A stretch of DNA of 64,000 nucleotides from Microbacterium sp. LWS13-1.2 (GCF_040144835.1 NZ_CP151632.1:806001-870000), one strand, 5' to 3'; positions 1 through 8,677 are shown, counted from the first letter of the stretch. Numbers and translations: made by a program. Notes: generated by a model not told the origin, from the sequence alone.

Positions 1-716
1 GGATGGGTGAGCTGCGCGGCCACGAGTCGGGCACCGGCGTCATCGGACGAGATCACGACCGCCTCGCGCGCCTCGTTCGCGAACCGGGCGAATGCCGCAT
101 AGAACGCGTCGCGAGTGCCCCAGTGATCGAGGTGGTCGGGGTCGACGTTCGTGATGAGGGCGATCGACGTGTCGTAGAGCAGGAACGTGCCGTCGGACTC
201 GTCGGCCTCGATGACGAAGAGGTCGTCGCGGCCGCTGCCGCTCGAGACGCCGAGCTGCGCGATCACCCCGCCGTTGACGAACGTGGGGTCGACATCCAGG
301 TCGCGCAGCGCCGTCACGATCATGCCCGTCGACGTCGTCTTGCCGTGCGCACCGGCGACCGACACGAGCCGGCGCCCGCCGATGAGCCAGTACAGCGCCT
401 GCGAACGGTGGATCACGTGCAGGCCGCGCTCCTTGGCCAGCACGAACTCGGGGTTCTCCGGCCAGATCGCACCGGTGTGCACGACCGTGTCGACGTCGTC
501 GGCGAGGTTCGATGCGTCGTGGCCGACGTAGACCGTCGCCCCGAGCTCGGCGAGTTCGCGAAGCCCCTTGCTATCGGCGCGATCGGACCCCGACACGCGG
601 ATGCCGCGCTCCAGGAACATGCGGGCGAGCCCCGACATGCCGGATCCGCCGATTCCGATGAAGTGGGCGGCGGCGATGTCGTCGGGGATGGGAAGACTGA
701 GATCGGGTCTGATCAT
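1..716 (-). CDS. murC: UDP-N-acetylmuramate--L-alanine ligase, N-terminal part (cut by window edge)
   Basis: Adds L-alanine to UDP-MurNAc, the first step of the peptidoglycan stem peptide, in the cytoplasm. About 238 codons are present, with the C-terminus beyond position 1. The start [13 protein letters not shown] is followed by the glycine-rich [13 protein letters not shown] nucleotide motif and the Mur ligase P-loop [10 protein letters not shown], then the central-domain stretch [11 protein letters not shown]. The ATG at 716 is chosen because homologues begin just before this glycine motif. A TAGGAT hexamer lies 9 nt upstream (726-731), so murC may have its own promoter. It continues the dcw cluster but is separated from murG by a divergent gene pair. 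Family assignment is secure; only the promoter is inferred. Confidence 0.95.
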   Translation of the reverse strand, partial: MIRPDLSLPIPDDIAAAHFIGIGGSGMSGLARMFLERGIRVSGSDRADSKGLRELAELGATVYVGHDASNLADDVDTVVHTGAIWPENPEFVLAKERGLHVIHRSQALYWLIGGRRLVSVAGAHGKTTSTGMIVTALRDLDVDPTFVNGGVIAQLGVSSGSGRDDLFVIEADESDGTFLLYDTSIALITNVDPDHLDHWGTRDAFYAAFARFANEAREAVVISSDDAGARLVAAQLTH

Positions 717-725
717 GGCCCGTCA

Positions 726-731
726 ATCCTA
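726..731 (-). promoter_or_regulatory. Candidate -10 of murC
   Basis: TAGGAT read on the minus strand, 9 nt before the murC ATG. It fits the TANNNT pattern seen before many genes here, but the spacing is longer than the usual 6-7 nt, so a leader of 2-3 nt would result. Inference only. Confidence 0.35.
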
Positions 732-791
732 AGTTGGGCGGCGGTGACCGCGGCTCCGGCGCGCTGGACCACCCTCAGCCCTGGCATCTTT

Positions 792-824
792 TGTGTTGAC
801 ACATTGATACAGAACGCGTACAAA
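792..824 (+). promoter_or_regulatory. Promoter with overlapping dyad for membrane protein/GntR pair
   Basis: TTGACA (796-801), a 17-nt spacer and TACAAA (819-824) form a near-consensus sigma-70-type promoter. The expected transcription start falls on the GTG at 831, so the mRNA should be leaderless. A dyad TGTGT-TG-ACACA (792-803) covers the -35 box and is a plausible operator for the GntR-type protein encoded second in the operon. Confidence 0.65.
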
Positions 825-830
825 GAAGGT

Positions 831-1745
831 GTGAACATCGATCCAGAGCTCGCACGCACCCTCAACGGAGCGTTCCTCCTCGTGATGCTGATGCTGTGCG
901 TCGGACTCGTCGTCGCGATGTCGTCGAAGACGTCCGCCTACGCGCGCGCGGACCGATTCTCCATGCGCGTGCGCCTTCCGTTTGGAAGTACGACGACGCG
1001 GGACTCGGTCGCCCGGCGTAGTCGCGTCAGCAGCCTCACGACCGCCGTCACGATGCTGGCGACGACCGTGATCCTCTCGCCGCTGCTGCTCACTCCGGTT
1101 GCCGCCAACCCGGCGTTTCCGATCATCGTCGTCATCCCGTTGCTCGTGGCGACCGGGTTCGCCTCGGCCGTCGTCAACGTCCGGGAGCGATTGTTCCGGC
1201 CCGCACCGGACGCACCGCGAGTCGCCCGCGCCCGTGCGCTCAGCGCGGTCGACTATCTCGACCGCTTCAGGCTCGTGCTCCCCTGGGTCCTCGCCGCCGC
1301 CGCGGTGCTCGCGTTCACAGCGCTCGCCCTGCAATGGGTCCGCCAGCCCTCCCGCGTCGACGATGCGTTCGCTGCCGCTGCGCTCTTCGCCCTGGTCGTC
1401 ACCGTCGTCGTGTTCGTCGCGTTGCCTCCTGTGGAGCGACTCGTGCTGGCGCAGCCGCAGCCCGCCACGGACACGCTTGAACTCGCATGGGACGATGCCT
1501 TCCGCACCACGGCGCTCAGCGCGCTTCGACTTTCGGCGGCGCTGTCCGCCTGGTTGGCGTGCGCACTTGCGCTGGGTGCCCTGTGGCTGGGGGCAGACGG
1601 GCTGTTCAGCACGTTCGCGAGTCAGGTGCCCACGTGGGGGCTCATCGCCCTCACATTCATCTATCCGAGCACTGGTCGGCGCCTCCGCGCCGACCTCTAT
1701 CCGGAGTGGCTGCGCCGCCCCGCCGTCGTGGGAGGTCCCGCATGA
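831..1745 (+). CDS. Multi-pass membrane protein of unknown function, paired with GntR regulator
   Basis: A 304-residue integral membrane protein with about six hydrophobic segments: near residues 12-32, two in the 70-115 region, one after YLDRFRLVLPWVL, and two or three in the last 120 residues. No catalytic motif was recognised. The GTG at 831 was chosen because a strong promoter places the transcription start there; an open frame continues upstream but would run through the promoter and the antisense of murC. The 3' end overlaps the GntR gene by ATGA, so the two are co-translated. YtrA-subfamily regulators are often encoded with membrane proteins or ABC transporters they control; that is the best hint to function. 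The pair sits between murG and murC, an unusual place. Confidence 0.8.
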   Translation: MNIDPELARTLNGAFLLVMLMLCVGLVVAMSSKTSAYARADRFSMRVRLPFGSTTTRDSVARRSRVSSLTTAVTMLATTVILSPLLLTPVAANPAFPIIVVIPLLVATGFASAVVNVRERLFRPAPDAPRVARARALSAVDYLDRFRLVLPWVLAAAAVLAFTALALQWVRQPSRVDDAFAAAALFALVVTVVVFVALPPVERLVLAQPQPATDTLELAWDDAFRTTALSALRLSAALSAWLACALALGALWLGADGLFSTFASQVPTWGLIALTFIYPSTGRRLRADLYPEWLRRPAVVGGPA

Positions 1746-2116
1746 TCGTCATCGACCCGTCCTCCCCCGTCCCGCCGTTCGAGCAGCTGCGATCCGGCCT
1801 CGTCGACGCCGTGGCTTCGGGCGAGCTCGGTCCTGGGGAGCGACTGCCCACCGTGCGCCGCCTCGCCGAGGATCTGGGCGTCGCGCCCGGCACAGTCGCG
1901 CGCGCGTACCGCGAGCTCGAGGCATCCGGCATGATCGAGACCCGTGGCCGCAACGGCACGTTCGTCGCCTTCGACGCCGACCCTGCGCGGCAGCAGCTTC
2001 AGCGCGCCGCCGCCGCATTCGCCGCACAGGTGCGCGACCTCCGCCTCGACGCCGACGAGGCGCTCGCGATCGTCACCGCCGCGCTGCGCGGCGGAGAGGC
2101 GTCACCCGCGTCGTGA
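1742..2116 (+). CDS. GntR-family regulator, YtrA type
   Basis: A 124-residue cytoplasmic DNA-binding protein. Residues about 12-80 form a GntR winged helix: PPFEQLRSGLVDAVASGELGPG, then LPTVRRLAEDLGVAPGTVARAYRELEASGMI and the wing TRGRNGTF. After it comes only a short helical tail, as in the YtrA subfamily, which lacks a large effector domain. Its ATG overlaps the stop of the membrane protein gene (ATGA, 1742-1745). It probably represses its own operon through the dyad at 792-803, which is inference from position. Its last 15 bases overlap the 3' end of convergent murG. Confidence 0.9.
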   Translation: MIVIDPSSPVPPFEQLRSGLVDAVASGELGPGERLPTVRRLAEDLGVAPGTVARAYRELEASGMIETRGRNGTFVAFDADPARQQLQRAAAAFAAQVRDLRLDADEALAIVTAALRGGEASPAS

Positions 2117-3199
2117 AGCCCGCAGCGCATCGTCGATCATCGCGACGACGTTCTCGGTTCCGGTGCGCGTGCCGACGGATGCCGCAGCCGCCGCCATCAC
2201 CGTGCGCCGGGCATCGTCGGCCAGGAGCGGAACGACCTCCGAGCGCACGCGATCGCCCGTGAAGTCGGCATCCGAGATCAGCAGAGCCGCGCCGGCGCGG
2301 ACGGCGGACGAGGCGTTCAGAGCCTGCTCGCCGTTGCCCACGGCGTACGGCACGTAGACCGTCGGGATGCCGAGCGCGCTGATCTCGCTGACGGTCGCGG
2401 CGCCGGAGCGGGACACGATGAGGTCCGCGAGCGCGAACGCGAGGTCCATGCGGTCGACGTAACGGCGCAGCGCGTAGCCGGCGACCCCGGGATCGACCAG
2501 CTCGGACCGCTCCCCCGTGATGTGCAGCAGCTGCCAGCCGGCGTCGAGCACGTCGCGCCACGCGGCGCCGTGCCCCTCGCCGAACGCGGCGTTCAGGCGC
2601 TGCGCGCCGAGCGATCCGCCGAACACCAGGAGCACCGGCTTCGCGGGATCGAGACCGAAGTGCGCGGCCGCCTCGGCGCGGAGTGCATCGCGGTCGAGGG
2701 TGACGATCTCGCGGCGCAGCGGCATCCCGACGACCCGCGACCGTTTCAGCGGGGTGCCTTCGAAGGCGACGCCGACACCCGCGGCCCGACGGGCGCCCAG
2801 GACGTTCGCCAGGCCTGGGCGCGCGTTCGCCTCGTGGACGACGAACGGCAAACGCTCACGGCGGGCTGCCACGTAGGCGGGGGCTGAGGCGTAGCCGCCG
2901 AAGCCGACGACGACATCGACGTGGCGCTCGGAGATGTGGGCACGCACCTGTGCGATCGCGCGCGGGAAGCGCGCCGGGAAGGCGGCGGCGGCCTTGTCGG
3001 GGCGGCGCGGGAACGGCACCTTGTCGACGAACAGCAGCTCGTAGCCGCGCTCGGGCACGAGCCGGGCCTCGAGCCCCTCTCGAGTGCCGAGCACGAGCAC
3101 CACGGCCTCCGGATCGCGGGCGCGCAGCGCATCGGCGACCGCCAGGAGCGGGTTGACATGTCCGGCGGTGCCGCCGCCGGCCAGGAGGTACGTCGTCAC
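2102..3199 (-). CDS. murG: Undecaprenyldiphospho-muramoylpentapeptide beta-N-acetylglucosaminyltransferase
   Basis: Transfers GlcNAc from UDP-GlcNAc to lipid I, giving lipid II, at the inner face of the membrane. The 365-residue protein opens with LLAGGGTAGHVNPLLAVADAL, the first MurG G-loop, and has the second domain loop VFGGSLGAQRLN and the sugar-nucleotide stretch SRSGAATVSEISALGIPTVYVPY. Length is normal for the family. The start is GTG at 3199 with TAGGCT exactly 6 nt upstream, so it is probably leaderless and transcribed separately from ftsW. The 3' end overlaps the convergent GntR gene by 15 bp. Confidence 0.97.
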   Translation of the reverse strand: MTTYLLAGGGTAGHVNPLLAVADALRARDPEAVVLVLGTREGLEARLVPERGYELLFVDKVPFPRRPDKAAAAFPARFPRAIAQVRAHISERHVDVVVGFGGYASAPAYVAARRERLPFVVHEANARPGLANVLGARRAAGVGVAFEGTPLKRSRVVGMPLRREIVTLDRDALRAEAAAHFGLDPAKPVLLVFGGSLGAQRLNAAFGEGHGAAWRDVLDAGWQLLHITGERSELVDPGVAGYALRRYVDRMDLAFALADLIVSRSGAATVSEISALGIPTVYVPYAVGNGEQALNASSAVRAGAALLISDADFTGDRVRSEVVPLLADDARRTVMAAAAASVGTRTGTENVVAMIDDALRASRRG

Positions 3200-3205
3200 T
3201 CCCCG

Positions 3206-3211
3206 AGCCTA
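3206..3211 (-). promoter_or_regulatory. Leaderless -10 of murG
   Basis: TAGGCT on the minus strand, 6 nt before the GTG start of murG. No convincing -35 was found; the outer arm of the large inverted repeat falls where a -35 would be. Confidence 0.6.
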
Positions 3212-3228
3212 CCCGGCCGACCTGTATC

Positions 3229-3301
3229 GGGTTTGGGGCGCACGGCGGACGTTCGGGGCGCACGCCGCGCGCCCCGAACGCTCGCGCCGCGCCCCAAACC
3301 C
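3229..3301. repeat. Nested inverted repeat between ftsW and murG
   Basis: The outer 13-bp arms GGGTTTGGGGCGC (3229-3241) and GCGCCCCAAACCC (3289-3301) enclose inner 12-bp arms CGTTCGGGGCGC (3250-3261) and GCGCCCCGAACG (3269-3280). Both arm pairs are perfect. It could fold as a two-level cruciform or RNA hairpin that separates ftsW transcription from murG. There is no U-tract. Confidence 0.85.
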
Positions 3302-3340
3302 GGGAACCGCAGAACAGCTGACGGCGCGGAACGGGACGCT

Positions 3341-3382
3341 TCGGCTCAGCCCCGCTCAGCCTCGGCTCAGCCTCGGCTCAGC
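3341..3382. repeat. Short tandem repeat at the ftsW 3' end
   Basis: Nearly four copies of an 11-mer TCGGCTCAGCC, the second copy altered to CCGCTCAGCC. The array overlaps the ftsW stop codon at 3378-3380, so the TGA of ftsW is supplied by one of the repeat units. Confidence 0.7.
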
Positions 3383-4652
3383 GGACGGTGCGCAGTTTCG
3401 CCCGCTCGCGCGCCGCGCGGGCCGAGGCGATCGCGGCTTCACGACGGGCGATGGATGCCGGGAGCGAGCGCGCGAACGCCAGCAGCACGCCGGAGGCGAT
3501 CAGCACCGACAGCAGCGACGTGCCGCCCTGCGACATGAACGGCAGCGGCACGCCGAGCACCGGGAAGACGCGCAGCACGACGCCGACGTTGATGAGCGCC
3601 TGTCCGACGATCCACACCGTGATGCCACCGGCGGCGATCCGTACGAAGGCGTCGTCGGTCTTGCGGATGACGTGGAAGGCGCCGACCGCGAAGAGGGCGA
3701 AGAGACTGAGCACGACCGCGCACCCGATGAGCCCGAGCTCTTCGCCGACGATGGCGAAGATGTAGTCGTTCGCCGCGGCGGGGAGCCAGTCGTACTTCTC
3801 GCGCGAGTTTCCGAGCCCCAGCCCGAAGATGCCTCCGCTCGCGAGGCCCCAGATGCCGTGCAGCGGCTGGTAGCAGTCGTTGAAGTAGTCGTCGAGACAG
3901 TTCGGGTTGAGGAAGCTCATGAACCGCCGCATGCGGTCGGGGCTGGTGACGGCGAGGTACGCCACCGCCGCCGCCGCGCCGATCGCGGGGAGGACGAAGA
4001 TGCGCAGCTTCACGCCCGAGAAGAACAGGGCGCCGAGCACGATGAGCACGAGGATCATCGCCGTGCCGAGGTCGTCGCCGGCGAGGACTGTCGCGATCGC
4101 CAGCCCTGCCACCGGGACGAGCGGGATGAACACGTGCTGCCACTTCGTCAGCAGCGACCGCTTGCGGAACAGCACGTAGGCGACCCAGAGCGCGAGCCCC
4201 AGCTTGAGGAACTCCGACGGCTGCGCCTGGAAGCCGGCGATCGTGATCCAGTTGCGGTTGCCGTCGGCACCGTGGCCGAGGGGCGTGAACACCAGCAGCT
4301 GGAACGCGACACCGAAGATGAGCGCCGGCCAGGCCATCTTCTTCCAGAATGCGACGGGCAGACGGCTCGCGATGAACATCAGCGGGATGCCGATCACGGC
4401 GAAGACGACCTGCTTGATCACCATCTCCCACGGCGCCTCGCCGGCTGCCGTGGCGGTGGCGGACGTCGCCGACAGCACCATGACGAGCCCGAAGACCGTG
4501 AGCAGGAGCGCCGTCGAGGCGATGAGCAGGAACTCGCTCGGCACGGGCGCGAACACCCGGCCCAGCGACACGCGCGCGGCGAGTCCGCGGCGGGCCGGTG
4601 GTTCAGGCGGAGTCGGGGTCTGCCGGGCCCGCGGCGGTTGTGTCGTGGTCAC
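3378..4652 (-). CDS. ftsW: Lipid II polymerase/division protein FtsW
   Basis: SEDS-family glycosyltransferase that polymerises lipid II at the septum together with the FtsI transpeptidase. 424 residues, about ten membrane segments starting near residue 41 after a proline/arginine-rich cytoplasmic tail. Recognisable SEDS stretches include NRNWITIAGFQAQPSEFLKL, the loop ASGGIFGLGLGNSREKYDWLP, DYIFAIVGEELGLIG and the C-terminal PFMSQGGTSLL. The extracellular loop PNCLDDYFNDCYQP carries two cysteines that could form a disulphide. The first 50 bp overlap the end of murD, a longer overlap than at other dcw joints, so a slightly internal start is possible. A tandem repeat and a nested inverted repeat follow it. 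Confidence 0.95.
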   Translation of the reverse strand: MTTTQPPRARQTPTPPEPPARRGLAARVSLGRVFAPVPSEFLLIASTALLLTVFGLVMVLSATSATATAAGEAPWEMVIKQVVFAVIGIPLMFIASRLPVAFWKKMAWPALIFGVAFQLLVFTPLGHGADGNRNWITIAGFQAQPSEFLKLGLALWVAYVLFRKRSLLTKWQHVFIPLVPVAGLAIATVLAGDDLGTAMILVLIVLGALFFSGVKLRIFVLPAIGAAAAVAYLAVTSPDRMRRFMSFLNPNCLDDYFNDCYQPLHGIWGLASGGIFGLGLGNSREKYDWLPAAANDYIFAIVGEELGLIGCAVVLSLFALFAVGAFHVIRKTDDAFVRIAAGGITVWIVGQALINVGVVLRVFPVLGVPLPFMSQGGTSLLSVLIASGVLLAFARSLPASIARREAAIASARAARERAKLRTVR

Positions 4653-6156
4653 CCGGGTCCCCCGTTCCGATCCGCTCCCTCACCGCTGCGGCGAATCGCC
4701 GCCCGCGGTCCGCGTACGACGCGAACTGGTCGAAGGACGCCGCAGCGGGAGCGAGCAGAACCACGTCCCCGTCACGCGCCACCCCTGCCGCCAGTTCGAC
4801 GACCTGCGCCATGACCCCTTCAGTCTCATCGGCCTCGACCTCGAACACCGGCACCGCCGGGGCGTGTCGCTCGAACGCGGCGACGACGGCCGCGCGGTCG
4901 ACGCCGATCACGATGGCGGCTTTGGCGCCCGCACCGCGGCCCGAGACGAGCTCGGAGATGTCGACGCCCTTGAGCAGTCCGCCGACCACCCACACGGCGC
5001 CCGGGTATGCCGCGAGCGATGAGGCGGCCGCGTGCGGGTTGGTGGCCTTCGAGTCGTCGACCCAGGTGACGCCGGCGTGCCGCGCGACGACCTCGATCCG
5101 GTGCGGGTCCAGGCGGAAGCCCCGCAGCGCCTCGCGGATCGCGGCGGGCGCGACATCCAGTGACCGCGCCAGTGCGGCGGCGGCCAGGATGTTGGAGACG
5201 ATGTGCGGCGCCGCGAGGCCGAGCGAGGCGAGCTCGTCCACCGTGGTGAGCTCCAGCGCGCTGGTGCGCCGGTCCTCCAGGAACGCGCGGTCGACGACGA
5301 TGCCCTCGACGACTCCGAGGTCGCTGGGCCCCGGTGTCCCCAGGTCGAACCCGATGGCGCGCGCGCCCTCGATGACCTCGGCGTCCTCGACCATGCGCTG
5401 GGTGGCGGCATCCGCCTTGTTGTAGACGCACGCGACGCGCGTGTTGTCGTACACGTGCGCCTTCGCGGCCCGGTACTCCTCGAACGAGCCGTGCCACTCG
5501 AGGTGGTCGTCGGCGAGGTTGAGGCAGACCGCGGCCCACGGCGAGACCGGGTCCGGCGAGTCCTGCAGCCCCAGGTACCAGAGCTGGTGGCTCGACAGCT
5601 CCACGACCAGGGCGTCGAACCCCGAAGGATCGCGCACGGCGTCAAGCACGGGCGTGCCGATGTTGCCGACGGGCGCCGCCCTCAGGCCGCCCGCGACGAG
5701 CATCGTCGCCGCGAGGCGCGTGGTCGTGGTCTTTCCGTTGGTGCCGGTGACGAGGATCCAGTCGGCCGGCGTGCCGTCGGCCCGCACCACCTTGTCGCGC
5801 ACGCGCCAGGCGAGCTCGACATCCCCCCACAGCGCGATGTCGTTCTCACGCGCCCAGGAGACGAGCGGATGCCGCGGCGCGAAGCCCGGCGACGCCATGA
5901 CGACCTCGGGCGCGAAGTCGGCGAGCTCAGCGGGCACGGCGTCGAGGCTCCCGGTCCAGAGCCGCGCGCCGATGACCGGCAGCAGGCGCGCGTACTCCTC
6001 GTCGGCCTTCTCCGTCACCACGAGCACCTCTGCGCCCAGCTCCGCCAGCGTGTCGGCGACCGAGAAGCCGGTGACCGACAGTCCGAGCACGGCGACCCGC
6101 AGGCCCTTCCAGTCGGCGTTCCAGCTGGTGAGGGTGGACAGGCGTTCCGAGGTCAT
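4603..6156 (-). CDS. murD: UDP-N-acetylmuramoylalanine--D-glutamate ligase
   Basis: Adds D-glutamate to UDP-MurNAc-L-Ala in the cytoplasm. 517 residues, starting MTSERLSTLTSW. Residues 21-30 VAVLGLSVTG are the N-terminal nucleotide-fold loop and GTNGKTTTT (138-146) is the Mur ligase P-loop; ELSSHQLWYL and HRIEVVARHAGVTWVDDSKATNPHA identify MurD. The frame is open for another 23 codons upstream, but the ATG at 6156 overlaps the mraY stop as ATGA (6153-6156), the junction type used throughout this operon, so it is preferred. A hydrophilic C-terminal tail (GTGDPGDHDTTAAGPADPDSA region) reads into the ftsW start. Confidence 0.96.
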   Translation of the reverse strand: MTSERLSTLTSWNADWKGLRVAVLGLSVTGFSVADTLAELGAEVLVVTEKADEEYARLLPVIGARLWTGSLDAVPAELADFAPEVVMASPGFAPRHPLVSWARENDIALWGDVELAWRVRDKVVRADGTPADWILVTGTNGKTTTTRLAATMLVAGGLRAAPVGNIGTPVLDAVRDPSGFDALVVELSSHQLWYLGLQDSPDPVSPWAAVCLNLADDHLEWHGSFEEYRAAKAHVYDNTRVACVYNKADAATQRMVEDAEVIEGARAIGFDLGTPGPSDLGVVEGIVVDRAFLEDRRTSALELTTVDELASLGLAAPHIVSNILAAAALARSLDVAPAAIREALRGFRLDPHRIEVVARHAGVTWVDDSKATNPHAAASSLAAYPGAVWVVGGLLKGVDISELVSGRGAGAKAAIVIGVDRAAVVAAFERHAPAVPVFEVEADETEGVMAQVVELAAGVARDGDVVLLAPAAASFDQFASYADRGRRFAAAVRERIGTGDPGDHDTTAAGPADPDSA

Positions 6157-7265
6157 GTGCGAGAGAGCCATTCGACGTAGAAGAATCCGACACCCGAGAC
6201 GGCGAGGAGGCCCGCGATGATCCACATGCGCACCACGATCGTGACCTCGGACCAGCCGCGCAGCTCGAGGTGGTGGTGGAACGGGCTCATCAGGAACAGC
6301 CGTTTACCGCGGGTGATCTTGAAGTAGAGGCGCTGGAGGATCACCGAGCCGGGGCCGATGATGAAGACGCCCGCGACGAGCACGGCGAGCAGCTCGGTGC
6401 GGGTGAGGATCGCCATCGCGGCGATGACGCCGCCGATGGCCATGGATCCGACGTCGCCCATGAAGACCTTGGCCTTCGGGGCGTTCCACCAGAGGAACCC
6501 GACCAGCGCGCCGACGAACGAGGCCGAGATGATCGCGAGGTCGAACGGGTCGCGGGTCGGATAGCACGCGGCCTTGGCCGCCGCGGAGAGACCCTCACCG
6601 CCCCAGCACGCCTGGTTGAACTGCCAGAACGCGATCAGGCTGTAGGCGCCGATCACGAAGATGCCGGCGCCGGCGGCCATGCCGTCGAGCCCGTCGGTCA
6701 CGTTGGTGCTGTTCGAGAACGCCACGCCGATGAACGTCACCCACGCGAGGTAGAGGATCCACCCGATGATGAGGCCGAGCGTCATGAAGCCGAGCACCGG
6801 CACGTCTCGGAACACCGAGATGTACGGCGAGGCCGGGGTCTGGTCGAACTGGTTCGGGAAGTTGAGCGCGACGACGCCGAAGGGCACCGTGACCGCGACC
6901 TGCCCGGCGACCTTGCGCCAGCCGCTCAGGCCCATGAACTTCTGCTGGCGCACCTTCATGTAGTCGTCGATGAAGCCGACGGCCCCGAGGCCCACCATCA
7001 TCCAGATCACGAGCAGGCCGGAGATCGTCGGAGGGTTGTTTCCGACGTAGCAGCCGATGAGGTAGCCCATGATCGTGCCGACGATGAAGATCGTGCCGCC
7101 CATCGTGGGCGTGCCGCGCTTCGTCTGGTGGTTCGGGTTGCGGATGTCTTCAGGCGTGCGGATGACCTGACCCCATCCCCACTTGCGGAAGAGCCTCAAG
7201 AAGACGGGGGTGAGGAAGAGCGTGAATGCCAGCGAGATCGCCGCCGCGGTAAGGAGAGATCTCAC
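6153..7265 (-). CDS. mraY: Phospho-N-acetylmuramoyl-pentapeptide transferase
   Basis: Integral membrane enzyme that links phospho-MurNAc-pentapeptide to undecaprenyl phosphate, forming lipid I. 370 residues with about ten membrane helices. The catalytic signature residues are visible: the DDYMKV pair after GAVGFID, NVTDGLDGMAAG, and the His cluster MSPFHHHLELRGWSE near the C-terminus. The start is GTG at 7265, overlapping the murF stop as GTGA. The stop overlaps the murD start. Middle gene of a tightly coupled run. Confidence 0.97.
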   Translation of the reverse strand: MRSLLTAAAISLAFTLFLTPVFLRLFRKWGWGQVIRTPEDIRNPNHQTKRGTPTMGGTIFIVGTIMGYLIGCYVGNNPPTISGLLVIWMMVGLGAVGFIDDYMKVRQQKFMGLSGWRKVAGQVAVTVPFGVVALNFPNQFDQTPASPYISVFRDVPVLGFMTLGLIIGWILYLAWVTFIGVAFSNSTNVTDGLDGMAAGAGIFVIGAYSLIAFWQFNQACWGGEGLSAAAKAACYPTRDPFDLAIISASFVGALVGFLWWNAPKAKVFMGDVGSMAIGGVIAAMAILTRTELLAVLVAGVFIIGPGSVILQRLYFKITRGKRLFLMSPFHHHLELRGWSEVTIVVRMWIIAGLLAVSGVGFFYVEWLSRT

Positions 7266-8677
7266 GAGAACGATTCTCCCAGACGATCACCGAGGAACCG
7301 GAGCCCGGCCGAGTTCGATGACTTCACCAGCACGCGGTCGCCGTCGCGCAGCTCGCCCTGCAGGTAGGCGAACGCCTCGTCGGCGGTCGAGAAGAAGACG
7401 GCCTCGTTGTCCCACGAGCCCTGCGCGACGGCCTCGAGGTACATGCGGCGCGCGGCGTCGCCGACGATCACGATGCGCTGGATGCCGAGCCGCACCGCGA
7501 GAAGGCCGATCCGGTCGTGCTCCTCCTCGGCGTACTCGCCCAGCTCGCTCATCGCGCCGAGCACGACGACGGTGCGCTCGCCGGGAGCGGTGATCTGCGC
7601 GAGGGTGCGCAGCGCGGCCGACATCGAGTCGGGGCTGGCGTTGTAGGCGTCGTTGATGATGCGGACGCGGTCCGATCCGAGCGGCTGCATGCGCCAGCGC
7701 TCAGCGATCTCGAGCGTCTCCAGCCGCGTGACCGCGTCGGTGAGCGACACCCCGAGGGTCGTGGCGGCGGCGAGGGCGGCGAGGGCGTTCATGACGTGGT
7801 GCTCGCCCAGCACTCGCAGGCGCACCGGCAGCGAGGCGCCGTCGGCGGTCACCGTGAAGGTTGTTCCGGATGCCGTCACCACGACGTCGTCGGCGCGCAC
7901 GTCGGCGGCAGCGGCGCCGCGGCCGAACCAGCGCACCGACGCGCCCTGCTCGGCGGCGATCGGCGCCATCGCGGCGACGCGGGCGTCGTCGGCGTTGAGC
8001 ACCGCCACTCCCCCGGCGCTCAGCGCTCGCACGAGCTCGGACTTGGCGTGGAAGGTGGCCTCGATGCCGCCGAAGCCGCCGGCGTGCGCCATGCCGACCA
8101 TGAGGACCACGCCGACATCGGGGTCGACCAGACCCGCGAGGCGCGCGATCTCGCCGGGGGCGCTCGCGCCGAACTCGCTCACGAGGAACTTCGTGGTCTC
8201 GGTGACGCGCAGCATCGTGAGCGGCGCACCGACCTCGTTGTTGAACGACGCCTTCGGTGAGACGGTCTCGCCTTCGCCCTCGAGGATGCGGGCGAGCAGG
8301 TTCTTCGTGGTGGTCTTGCCGTTCGAGCCGGTGATGCCGACCACCCGCAGCGCACCGGCATCCCGCACGCGCGCGACGACCTCGAGTGCGAGGTCCGCGA
8401 GGGCGGCGACGACGTCGGGCACGACGATCTGGCTGACGCCGGCCTCGACCCGGCGCTCGACGATCGCGAGCGCCGCGCCGTTGCCGACGGCGGCGTCGAC
8501 GAACAGGTGGCCGTCCGTCTCCTCGCCGGGCTTCGCGACGAACACGCCACCCGGACCGATCAGTCGAGAATCGGTGTCGACGGCGCCCTCGATCAGCGTG
8601 TCGGGCGTGTCGCCGTCGGCGAGGTGCGTCTCGCCCGAGACGGCGTGGGCGATCTGGGCGATGGTGAGCGCGATCAT
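7262..8677 (-). CDS. murF: UDP-N-acetylmuramoyl-tripeptide--D-alanyl-D-alanine ligase
   Basis: Adds D-Ala-D-Ala to UDP-MurNAc-tripeptide, the last cytoplasmic step of the precursor. 471 residues. The Mur ligase P-loop is GSNGKTTTKN (117-126); NDAYNASPDSM and VLGAMSELGEYAEEEH are typical MurF stretches. ATG at 8677 has GGAGAG a few bases upstream. It lies 27 bp after ftsI and overlaps mraY by four bases. Confidence 0.96.
   Translation of the reverse strand: MIALTIAQIAHAVSGETHLADGDTPDTLIEGAVDTDSRLIGPGGVFVAKPGEETDGHLFVDAAVGNGAALAIVERRVEAGVSQIVVPDVVAALADLALEVVARVRDAGALRVVGITGSNGKTTTKNLLARILEGEGETVSPKASFNNEVGAPLTMLRVTETTKFLVSEFGASAPGEIARLAGLVDPDVGVVLMVGMAHAGGFGGIEATFHAKSELVRALSAGGVAVLNADDARVAAMAPIAAEQGASVRWFGRGAAAADVRADDVVVTASGTTFTVTADGASLPVRLRVLGEHHVMNALAALAAATTLGVSLTDAVTRLETLEIAERWRMQPLGSDRVRIINDAYNASPDSMSAALRTLAQITAPGERTVVVLGAMSELGEYAEEEHDRIGLLAVRLGIQRIVIVGDAARRMYLEAVAQGSWDNEAVFFSTADEAFAYLQGELRDGDRVLVKSSNSAGLRFLGDRLGESFS

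Noticed and set aside
3..830. N-terminal extension of the membrane protein frame
   Set aside because: It overlaps murC on the other strand and runs through a strong promoter whose start falls at 831.
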